From Bacteroidales bacterium UBA3808 (lineage in GTDB: Bacteria; Bacteroidota; Bacteroidia; Bacteroidales; Paludibacteraceae), in the NCBI GenBank assembly GCA_002369075.1, contig DFEG01000036.1, forward strand, positions 1 to 30,117: a stretch of DNA of 30,117 nt. Reading direction: 5' to 3'. Shown here piece by piece: positions 15,138 through 21,531 of the stretch; the first letter of the stretch is position 1; every line of letters starts with the position of its first letter. Position numbers and translations under genes: made by a program. The notes beneath the pieces were generated by a model, which saw only the letters and a program-made list of their open reading frames with translations, had not been told where the DNA came from and searched no databases.

Positions 15138-17417
15138 ATGTATATGGTAGTAACAGAAAATACGAACAAGATTATCCTGTACGCCCAGGAGGAAGCGGGA
15201 CGGCTGCAGAGCGAGGCGATAGAGCCCGCGCACCTGCTGCTGGCAATCATCCGGCTGGGTGAAGGATCGGCTTATGAATTGCTCCGTAAGGCGGAGTTTG
15301 TTCCTGAGACCGCCAAAACGGCGATCGAGGACGCTGTGCGCGGAACGGAGCCGAAAGGCAGTCTGCCACTCAGCGCCAGTACCGAGCGCGTGTTCCGTAT
15401 TGCGGAAGGGCTGAGCCGCGAGTACCATACAGAGGCAGTCCATTCGGCATATATGCTGTTAGCTATTCTGCGCGAGCGCATCAACAAAGCGGCAGCGTAC
15501 CTGGAGCGCGACTGGCATATCACGTATGCGAAGATCGTGGAGTTGTACGGGCAGCCGCATGAGTCCATCGAATACACGCAGAACGGTGCGGAGCAGGCGG
15601 AAACGGTTAACGGCGGCAACTGGCAGCCGCAAGACGAACCGCGCAAAGGCAAGAAAAGCAAGACAACCGCACTGGACAAGTACGGCCGCGACCTCACCAA
15701 ACAGGCAGAGGAAGGCAAACTGGATCCGGTAGTGGGACGCGAGAACGAGATAGAGCGTGTAATACAGATCCTGAGCCGGAGAAAGAAGAACAACCCGATC
15801 CTGATCGGAGAACCGGGTGTGGGCAAGTCGGCGATAGTAGAAGGTCTGGCAACCCGTATCGTGAATGCCGGGAGCGGCGCACTGAAAGGGAAACGGATCG
15901 TCACGCTGGATTTGGCTTCCATGGTAGCCGGTACGACCTACAGAGGGCAGTTCGAGGAACGGATGAAACAGATTATCACGGAGCTGCGCGAGCACCCGGA
16001 GGTCATTCTCTTCATTGACGAGATCCATACGATTATCGGCGCCGGCAACGGTTCGGGCTCGCTGGACGCAGCGAATATACTGAAGCCCGCGCTTGCCCGC
16101 GGTGAGGTGCAGTGCGTGGGTGCGACCACGACTGCCGAGTATGCCAAGTCGATAGAGAAAGACGGCGCGCTGGAGCGGCGTTTCCAGAAAGTGATGGTCC
16201 GTCCGACGACGGCAGAAGAGACGACCGGTATTCTCAAGCGGCTGAGCGACCATTACGCGAAGTACCATAATGTCGTTTATACGAACGAGGTGCTCAAGGC
16301 CTGTGTGGATCTGAGCGAGCGGTATCTGACCGACCGTGCGTTCCCCGACAAGGCGATCGATGTGCTGGACGAGGTAGGCGCACGCAGCAGAGCCAAGCAA
16401 GAAAAGAAAGGTGCCGAGGCTGAGGCTTACACCGTGACGGTAGAAGATGTAGCCGGCGTGGTGAGCATGATGAGCGGCGTGCCGGTGCAGCGCGTAGCGA
16501 CGGCAGAGAGCGAGCGTCTCCGTACGATGGCGGACCAGCTCAAGCACCGCGTGATCGGTCAGGACAAAGCAGTCGAGACCGTGGTTCGCGCTATCCAGCG
16601 TAGCCGGCTCGGACTCCGTGACCCGAAAAGACCGATCGGAACCTTCTTCTTCTTGGGACAGACGGGCGTGGGGAAGACCTATTTGGCGCAGTGTCTGGCG
16701 GAGGAGATGTTCGGCAGCAAGGATGCAATCATCCGGTTCGACATGTCGGAGTACATGGAGAAACACACAGTGAGTCTCTTGGTAGGTGCGCCTCCGGGAT
16801 ATGTAGCGCATGAGGAGGGAGGCAAACTGACCGAGGCCGTACGGCGCAAGCCGTACTCGATTATCCTCTTTGACGAGATCGAGAAAGCACACCCGGATAT
16901 TTTCAATGTGCTGCTGCAGGTACTGGACGAGGGACGCCTGACGGACAGACAGGGACATGTAGTGGATTTCAGGAACACGATTATCGTGCTGACCAGCAAT
17001 GTGGGAACGAGACAAGTGCAGGAGTTCGGTGCCGGTATCGGTTTTGATGCGGGCGAGATGGACCAGCAACGTGTGAATGCAACGCTGCTGAAAGCCCTGC
17101 AGAAACAGTTTCCGCCGGAGTTCGTGAACCGTATCGATAATGTGGTGACCTTTGAGCCGCTGAGCCGCGAGAGTATAGGCAGGATCGTGCGGATCGAGGT
17201 GGGGCAGTTGCAAGAACGCATGAAGACCCAGCACCACCAGTTGACCATCTCCGCAGAACTGATGGACGAACTGATAGACAAGAGTTATGACAGCAAGAAC
17301 GGCGCCCGTCCCGTGAAGAGGGCAGTCCAGACGTATCTGGAGGATCCGTTGACGGATATATTGCTGCGCAGACCCAATCAGAAAAAAATAACCATTAAAA
17401 AAATACAACAAGTATGA
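15138..17417 (+). CDS. Clp ATPase, ClpA/ClpC-type AAA+ unfoldase without M-domain
   Basis: A 759-residue class I Clp/Hsp100 unfoldase that feeds substrates to ClpP. The Clp N-domain repeats span about 8-150. The first AAA domain has Walker A GEPGVGKS (224-231) and Walker B VILFIDE (289-295); the second has Walker A GQTGVGKT (507-514) and Walker B IILFDE. The IGF loop (634-636) for docking ClpP is present. Between the two AAA domains (about 410-440) there is only a short Lys/Glu linker; the UVR coiled-coil M-domain normal for ClpC is missing, so length and layout are ClpA-like. The frame is open back to 15069, but homology begins at MYMVVTENTNK. Overlaps the thioredoxin start by 4 bp. Confidence 0.92.
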   Translation: MYMVVTENTNKIILYAQEEAGRLQSEAIEPAHLLLAIIRLGEGSAYELLRKAEFVPETAKTAIEDAVRGTEPKGSLPLSASTERVFRIAEGLSREYHTEAVHSAYMLLAILRERINKAAAYLERDWHITYAKIVELYGQPHESIEYTQNGAEQAETVNGGNWQPQDEPRKGKKSKTTALDKYGRDLTKQAEEGKLDPVVGRENEIERVIQILSRRKKNNPILIGEPGVGKSAIVEGLATRIVNAGSGALKGKRIVTLDLASMVAGTTYRGQFEERMKQIITELREHPEVILFIDEIHTIIGAGNGSGSLDAANILKPALARGEVQCVGATTTAEYAKSIEKDGALERRFQKVMVRPTTAEETTGILKRLSDHYAKYHNVVYTNEVLKACVDLSERYLTDRAFPDKAIDVLDEVGARSRAKQEKKGAEAEAYTVTVEDVAGVVSMMSGVPVQRVATAESERLRTMADQLKHRVIGQDKAVETVVRAIQRSRLGLRDPKRPIGTFFFLGQTGVGKTYLAQCLAEEMFGSKDAIIRFDMSEYMEKHTVSLLVGAPPGYVAHEEGGKLTEAVRRKPYSIILFDEIEKAHPDIFNVLLQVLDEGRLTDRQGHVVDFRNTIIVLTSNVGTRQVQEFGAGIGFDAGEMDQQRVNATLLKALQKQFPPEFVNRIDNVVTFEPLSRESIGRIVRIEVGQLQERMKTQHHQLTISAELMDELIDKSYDSKNGARPVKRAVQTYLEDPLTDILLRRPNQKKITIKKIQQV

Positions 17418-17728
17418 CAGTAGAAATTACAGACGCTAACATCAAGGATGTGATTGCGTCAGGCAAACCGTTAGTAGTAGATTTCTGGGCGGCATGGTGC
17501 GGCCCGTGCAAAATGATGCTCCCGATACTGGAGGAGCTCTCCAACGAATACGAAGGCAAGGTGGTAGTGGGCAAACTGAACGTGGATGACAATCCGGACA
17601 CCTGTGAGGAGTACGGTATCATGAATATCCCGACGATGCTTTTCTTCCAGAACGGCGAGTTGGTCAACCGCCACGTTGGTGCTTGCCGTAAGCAAGATTT
17701 GGCACAACTTTTTGACAGTTTGCTGTAA
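17414..17728 (+). CDS. trxA: Thioredoxin
   Basis: A 104-residue cytosolic thioredoxin with the active site WCGPC (Cys29, Cys32), the buried DFWAAW strand and cis-Pro in NIPTMLFF. It reduces protein disulfides and serves as electron donor for reductases. It starts inside the last codon of the Clp gene (ATGA), so translation is coupled. It is the last gene of the rightward cluster before tRNA-Arg. Confidence 0.95.
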   Translation: MTVEITDANIKDVIASGKPLVVDFWAAWCGPCKMMLPILEELSNEYEGKVVVGKLNVDDNPDTCEEYGIMNIPTMLFFQNGELVNRHVGACRKQDLAQLFDSLL

Positions 17729-17759
17729 AAAAAGAAGAAAAATGCAGGCAGAAATGCAG

Positions 17760-17773
17760 AAAAATGCATTTTT
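17760..17773 (+). terminator. Possible weak terminator after trxA (AAAAATGCATTTTT)
   Basis: A perfect 14-nt palindrome whose right arm is a T-run. The stem is AT-rich with a GC centre, so it would be weak. It lies just upstream of the tRNA-Arg -33 box. Confidence 0.35.
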
Positions 17774-17774
17774 G

Positions 17775-17806
17775 CTTGCATGATTCAAAAAAAAGTAGTA
17801 CCTTTG
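17775..17806 (+). promoter_or_regulatory. Promoter for tRNA-Arg (and possibly rpoD)
   Basis: CTTG (17775-17778), a 20-nt spacer with an A8 run, and TACCTTTG (17799-17806). The tRNA starts 17 nt later. Confidence 0.8.
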
Positions 17807-17822
17807 CAGGCTTTTTGTGCGC

Positions 17823-17896
17823 GGTCCGGTAGCTCAGCTGGATAGAGCAACAGCCTTCTAAGCTGTGGGTCTCGGGTTCGAATCCCGACCGGATCA
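17823..17896 (+). tRNA. tRNA-Arg (anticodon UCU)
   Basis: 74 nt folding into a full cloverleaf: acceptor GGTCCGG/CCGGATC (one G-U pair), D-stem GCTC/GAGC with the GG of the D-loop, anticodon stem ACAGC/GCTGT around loop CTTCTAA (TCT at 17857-17859), T-loop TTCGAAT, discriminator A. CCA is not encoded. It reads AGA codons. Confidence 0.97.
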
Positions 17897-18030
17897 CTAA
17901 CGTTGGATACGAAAGAGCCGCCAAACTTGTTTGAGCGGGCTTACGGATACAACGTTTGTGCTGAGCGCTCTGCGCGCAGCGGGGATCCCGTAGGAATCCC
18001 GATCACAAAGAATATAATAGTCAATATTAT
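17897..18030 (+). other. rpoD leader with stacked hairpins
   Basis: Between tRNA-Arg and rpoD there is no clear TAnnTTTG promoter. Hairpins are visible at 17915-17942 (CAAAC-TT-GTTTG core with GC extension) and 17960-17980 (GCTG/CAGC plus GCGC/GCGC), followed by the palindrome GGGATCCC. rpoD may therefore be co-transcribed with the tRNA, with the leader acting as a processing or control region; this is inference. Confidence 0.5.
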
Positions 18031-18891
18031 ATGCGTCAATTAAAAATTACAAAATCAATCACCAACCGTGAGTCAGCGAGTCTCGACAAGTATCTGCAAG
18101 AGATCGGTCGTGAAGAGTTGATTACCGTGGATCGTGAGGTAGAGTTGGCGGGTCGTATCCGTAACGGCGACCGTAAGGCATTGGAAGAGCTGGTCCGTAG
18201 CAACCTGCGCTTTGTGGTGTCTGTAGCCAAGCAGTATCAGAACCAAGGACTAAGTCTGCCTGATTTGATTAACGAAGGCAACCTGGGCCTGATCAAGGCT
18301 GCAGAGAAATTCGATGAGACCAGAGGATTCAAGTTCATTTCTTATGCCGTATGGTGGATTCGCCAGTCTATCCTTCAGGCATTGGCAGAGCAGAGCCGTA
18401 TCGTGCGTCTTCCGCTGAACCAGGTGGGATCCATGAACAAGATCAACAAAGCGTACCAGCGTTTCGAGCAGGAGTACGAGCGCAAGCCGAGTGCGGAGGA
18501 GTTGGCAGAGATGCTGGATATTCCGGTTGACAAGATCGCCGAGACGCTGAAGATGTCCGGTCGCCACGTGAGTGTCGATGCGCCGTTTGTAGAGGGTGAG
18601 GACAACAGCCTGATCGATGTGATGGTCAACGAGGATTCGCCCAATGCCGACCGTGGTCTGATCCATGAGTCGCTGGCGACAGAGATCAACCGTTCGCTTG
18701 CTACGCTTACTCCGCGTGAGGCGGATATTCTGCGTAAGTTCTTCGGTATCGGTGTACCGGAAAAGACACTTGAGGAGATCGGCGACGAGCTGCATCTGAC
18801 TCGCGAGCGCGTACGCCAGATCAAGGAGAAAGCAATCCACAAGTTAGAGTCCGGCCAACGCAGCAAGATCCTGAAAACGTATTTGGGTTAA
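18031..18891 (+). CDS. rpoD: Primary (housekeeping) sigma factor, Bacteroidota type
   Basis: A 286-residue sigma-70 factor, the short group 1 type of Bacteroidota, lacking region 1.1 and the large non-conserved insert. Region 1.2 is at about 13-45 (SLDKYLQEIGREELIT), region 2 at 55-125 (NLRFVVSVAKQYQNQGL, DLINEGNLGLIKAAEKFD, FKFISYAVWWIRQSILQAL), region 3 at 135-195 and region 4 at 215-280, with the helix-turn-helix TLEEIGDELHLTRERVRQIK. It recognises the TTTG/TAnnTTTG promoters seen all through this window. The 286-residue size is normal for the family. Followed closely by a strong intrinsic terminator. Confidence 0.97.
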   Translation: MRQLKITKSITNRESASLDKYLQEIGREELITVDREVELAGRIRNGDRKALEELVRSNLRFVVSVAKQYQNQGLSLPDLINEGNLGLIKAAEKFDETRGFKFISYAVWWIRQSILQALAEQSRIVRLPLNQVGSMNKINKAYQRFEQEYERKPSAEELAEMLDIPVDKIAETLKMSGRHVSVDAPFVEGEDNSLIDVMVNEDSPNADRGLIHESLATEINRSLATLTPREADILRKFFGIGVPEKTLEEIGDELHLTRERVRQIKEKAIHKLESGQRSKILKTYLG

Positions 18892-18915
18892 CTCACCAGA
18901 GGTGATGAAAATGGC

Positions 18916-18948
18916 AACGCCTTCCGAAAGGGAGGCGTTTTATTATTG
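18916..18948 (+). terminator. Intrinsic terminator after rpoD
   Basis: A 10-bp stem AACGCCTTCC/GGGAGGCGTT (one T-G pair) closed by a GAAA tetraloop and followed by TTATTATT. Confidence 0.93.
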
Positions 18949-18965
18949 GTGATTGGTGATTAATC
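18945..18965. repeat. ATTGGTG 7-mer repeat at the end of the small RHH gene
   Basis: ATTGGTG at 18945-18951 and 18952-18958, then ATTAATC. It touches the stop codon of the small leftward gene; a similar ATTAATG/ACTAATG pair sits before its start at 19141-19154. Confidence 0.75.
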
Positions 18966-19139
18966 GAAGAGGGTGGGCTGGTCGGACTCTATTTTCTGGA
19001 GAATGGAGCGCATGAGAACCTCTCGGATGAGCCGGCTGCGGTTGGAGACCCCGTAGCGGTCACAGAAGCGATCCAAAGCCCGCTGCTCTTTCTCGTTGAG
19101 GAGGAGGGTGATTCTATGTTTGCGGGGCGCCTTCTTCAT
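18960..19139 (-). CDS. Small ribbon-helix-helix-like DNA-binding protein (59 aa)
   Basis: An open frame of 60 codons, ATG at 19139 to TAA at 18960. The protein opens with MKKAPRKHRITLLLNEKEQR and continues with ALDRFCDRYGVSNRSRLIRE, VLMRSILQ and ends DQPTLFD. A basic start, one beta strand (HRITLLLNE) and two helices joined by GVSNRSR fit the MetJ/Arc/CopG (ribbon-helix-helix) fold, so it may be a dimeric transcription regulator. It lies 40 nt downstream of the barrel-protein gene in the same direction, convergent to rpoD. Codon use looks like a real gene. Family placement is by pattern; the target is unknown. Confidence 0.75.
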   Translation of the reverse strand: MKKAPRKHRITLLLNEKEQRALDRFCDRYGVSNRSRLIREVLMRSILQKIESDQPTLFD

Positions 19140-19179
19140 GATTAATGACTAATGAATATCTCGTAGTAGTTAGTGGTTC

Positions 19180-19920
19180 TTAGAAATATAATGCGAGTTT
19201 GAGACCGGAGGTGACCAAGTTGCGTGCGGCTTTCTGGGAGAAATCATTGCCCTCGATGGTAACTGTATTGGTAACCGTGGCTTGGTGGAACTGTGCGTAC
19301 GCAACAAGGGCTATGGCAGAGCGCGGGTTGAGTTGGCAGCGATAGCCGAAGTCCAATCCGGCGTATATACCTCCGAGGTAATCCTTGCTCAACGCAATGC
19401 CGTAGCCGAGTGCCGCTCCGAAGACAGGTGCGTGTTTGGTTTCGGTGAACGGCATGCGGAGTGCCACCTGAACAGGGAGGAAATTGTATTTCTCCGCCCC
19501 AAGGAAGAGCCCGTGGTAACCGAGTCCGCCCCCGATGAAGACATGTTTTTCTCCTATATGGTGCGAACCGACGAGCAGGTCTGCGCTAAATCCTCCTCCG
19601 GCGGCTTCGCCGGGTTTGACCGCCGCTCCTCCTGCCAGTTCCAGGAGGATTGATGCTTTCTTGGAGGTCTTGATCTCCTCCTCGGGTAGTTCTTCTGCAA
19701 CGGTCTTCTCTTGTGCCGCCTCTTCCGTCAGAATCTGTGCCACATCGGCTCTCGGGTATTGGAAACGCGCTCCCTCCGCATTGCGGATGATGACTACTTC
19801 CTCGTTCTGAAAGACGATTGTTCCTTGCACGCGTGTGCCCGTACGTAAAACTAATGTTTCCGCGTGTGCGCACACGAGGGACGCACAAAAGAGCAGTGTC
19901 AAAAGGATGTGTTTTTTCAT
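19180..19920 (-). CDS. Secreted protein with predicted C-terminal beta-barrel, unknown function
   Basis: A 246-residue protein with a clear signal peptide (MKKHILLTLLFCASLVCAHA). Residues 20-60 (TLVLRTGTRVQGTIVFQNEE, then VVIIRNAEGARFQYPRADV) look like a small SH3-like beta domain. A Glu-rich linker follows, then from about 85 on Gly/aromatic strands (HVFIGGGLGYHGLFLG, APVFGAALGYGIALS, GIYAGLDFGYRCQL) ending in Phe (LKLALYF), as in small outer-membrane barrels. I do not recognise a named family. The frame is open to 19959, but the promoter's -7 box ends at 19929, so the ATG at 19920 is the start; the leader would be only a few nucleotides long. Confidence 0.75.
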   Translation of the reverse strand: MKKHILLTLLFCASLVCAHAETLVLRTGTRVQGTIVFQNEEVVIIRNAEGARFQYPRADVAQILTEEAAQEKTVAEELPEEEIKTSKKASILLELAGGAAVKPGEAAGGGFSADLLVGSHHIGEKHVFIGGGLGYHGLFLGAEKYNFLPVQVALRMPFTETKHAPVFGAALGYGIALSKDYLGGIYAGLDFGYRCQLNPRSAIALVAYAQFHQATVTNTVTIEGNDFSQKAARNLVTSGLKLALYF

Positions 19921-19928
19921 ATCGGCTG

Positions 19929-19960
19929 CAAAGTTACAAAATAATTCGCACATATGCAAA
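19929..19960 (-). promoter_or_regulatory. Promoter for the barrel-protein gene, nearly leaderless
   Basis: Minus strand TTTG (19960-19957, extended as TTTGCATATGT), a 20-nt spacer, TAACTTTG (19936-19929). Only 8 nt separate the -7 box from the ATG at 19920. Confidence 0.85.
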
Positions 19961-19972
19961 TTTTATGATATA

Positions 19973-21349
19973 TTATGCGAACTCAAAGTCAATTAAAGCA
20001 CGATTTACGTCGGTTTGTACCACTTTGACGGTTACCGCGTCGCCTAACATGTATTTCCGGATATTCCCGACTTTGGAGATGTGGATGAGTCCTTCGCACC
20101 GGCTCTCGTCCAGTTGAACAAAGAGTCCGAAGCGTGTGATTCCGGAGATGTAGCCGGTGTGTATTTCGCCTACATGGTCCGACATCCAGAGTGCTTGGAA
20201 CATCTTGACGGAGTCCCGTTCGGCTTCCGCCGCTTGCTGTTCGCATGCGGAGCAGTGCTCGCATTTCTCCTCCAGTTCCTCGCGGGTAAGGGAGAGTTTC
20301 TTGCCGGTGAGGATATATTTCTCAACGAGGCGGTGCACCATGAGGTCCGGGTATCGTCGTATGGGCGAGGTGAAATGGGTGTAGTGGGAGAAAGCGAGTC
20401 CGTAGTGCCCGATATTATAGGTGGAATAGACAGCTTTCGCCTGTGCGCGAATGGTCAGCATGTCAATGGCGCGCTTGAAGCCCTCTGCGGACCGTCCGGC
20501 GTAGCGCGAGCCACCTGTCCGGGAGGCGAAGCGGTTCTTGAAAGTGGTTACTTCCTCCAGTTTCTCGGCATCGGGCAGGTCGTGTACGCGGTACACGAAG
20601 GGCCGTCCGGAACCGACATCGGTAGCCACCGTGCGGTTGGCAAGGAGCATGAATTCCTCGATGAGGTGGTGCGCCTCGTTGGGGCACTCGAAGTAGATAT
20701 CCACCGGATGGCGGTGTTCGTCGAGGCGGAAGTGCATCTCGTCCTGCTCGATGGCGAGCGCTCCGTTGAGTAGCCGCTCCGTGCGGAGCTTCCCGGCAAT
20801 GGCGTTGAGTGTGGCTAAAGCCTCTTTTAACCCGGCAGATACCTCCCCATCTCCCGACATTGGTCTTATAATGGCCTGTGCTTCGTCGTAGTTGAGGCGG
20901 GCATTGGAGCGGATGACGGTGCGGCATATCTTGTGCTTGAGAACGCGGGTCTGGCTGTAGTCGGGTGCGCTCTCTGCGTTCAGCGGAACCTCAAAGGTGA
21001 AGATGACGGACATGCAGAGTTTGTCCTCGTTGGGGCGGAGGGAACATTTGTCGTTGCACAGTTCCTCGGGCAGCATGGGTATGACGCGGTCCACGAGATA
21101 GACGGATGTACCGCGGCGGTACGCCTCCTCGTCCACTTTGGTGCCCGGGCGGACGTAGAAAGAGACGTCGGCGATGTGGACCCCCACTTGGTAATTTACC
21201 ATTTGGTCATTTGGACATTTGATTATTTCAAAAGAGAGGGCGTCGTCAAAGTCTTTGGCATCGGCGGGATCGATGGTGAAAGTGAAGGTATCCCGCATGT
21301 CGCGTCTGCGGAGTATCTCGTTCTGTATTTCGGTATGTGGTATGATCAT
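19973..21349 (-). CDS. RNase R/RNase II-family exoribonuclease lacking the N-terminal cold-shock domains
   Basis: A 458-residue protein made only of the RNB catalytic domain and one C-terminal S1 domain (about 378-455, GEIHTGYISGITRFGLFVQL). The RNB active site TIDPADAKDFDDAL gives Asp27, Asp33, Asp35 and Asp36; HIADVSFYV, YLVDRVIPMLPEELCN, DLMVHRLVEKYIL and HYTHFTSPIRRYPD follow. RNase R degrades structured RNA 3' to 5'. Usual RNase R is over 700 residues, with helical and two cold-shock domains before RNB; here homology begins at once after the ATG, and a well-placed promoter (21387-21417) lies just upstream, so the short form looks genuine. Residues about 39-50 (EIIKCPNDQMVN) are repeat-encoded. 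Confidence 0.88.
   Translation of the reverse strand: MIIPHTEIQNEILRRRDMRDTFTFTIDPADAKDFDDALSFEIIKCPNDQMVNYQVGVHIADVSFYVRPGTKVDEEAYRRGTSVYLVDRVIPMLPEELCNDKCSLRPNEDKLCMSVIFTFEVPLNAESAPDYSQTRVLKHKICRTVIRSNARLNYDEAQAIIRPMSGDGEVSAGLKEALATLNAIAGKLRTERLLNGALAIEQDEMHFRLDEHRHPVDIYFECPNEAHHLIEEFMLLANRTVATDVGSGRPFVYRVHDLPDAEKLEEVTTFKNRFASRTGGSRYAGRSAEGFKRAIDMLTIRAQAKAVYSTYNIGHYGLAFSHYTHFTSPIRRYPDLMVHRLVEKYILTGKKLSLTREELEEKCEHCSACEQQAAEAERDSVKMFQALWMSDHVGEIHTGYISGITRFGLFVQLDESRCEGLIHISKVGNIRKYMLGDAVTVKVVQTDVNRALIDFEFA
21200..21231. repeat. Four 8-mers of the CATTTGGT type inside the RNase gene
   Basis: CATTTGGT, CATTTGGA, CATTTGAT, TATTTCAA follow without gaps. They encode the extra loop EIIKCPNDQM between two conserved RNB strands. 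Confidence 0.85.
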
Positions 21350-21386
21350 TTGACAAATAAAGTATATATTTTCATAAAATCGGGTG

Positions 21387-21417
21387 CAAAATTACAAAAA
21401 ATCTTGCATATTTCAAA
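21387..21417 (-). promoter_or_regulatory. Promoter for the RNase R-like gene
   Basis: Minus strand TTTG (21417-21414), a 19-nt spacer, TAATTTTG (21394-21387), 38 nt before the ATG. It overlaps the divergent glgP promoter. Confidence 0.8.
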
Positions 21418-21434
21418 AAAAAACAGTAATTTTG
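21403..21434 (+). promoter_or_regulatory. Promoter for glycogen phosphorylase
   Basis: CTTG (21403-21406), a 20-nt spacer with an A9 run, TAATTTTG (21427-21434). The leader is about 95 nt and begins with a strong hairpin. Confidence 0.8.
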
Positions 21435-21448
21435 TGCGGTTTTTTGAA

Positions 21449-21479
21449 CCAGGCGTCCTGTGAATTACAGGAAGCCTGG
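21449..21479 (+). promoter_or_regulatory. Strong hairpin near the 5' end of the glgP leader
   Basis: CCAGGC and TCCTGT on the left pair with ACAGGA and GCCTGG on the right, with one G/A mismatch between the two 6-bp stems and loop GAATT. No T-run follows, so it is not an ordinary terminator; an mRNA-stabilising or control role is possible. Confidence 0.8.
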
Positions 21480-21531
21480 GTAGAAATACGTGTGTATAAA
21501 GGACATTAATAAAACAAAACTATAATTATTT

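Noticed and set aside
15459..17411. 650-codon open frame antisense to the Clp ATPase gene
   Set aside because: The sense frame has full Clp motifs. The antisense frame is His/Arg/Leu-rich without recognisable domains and arises from codon bias.
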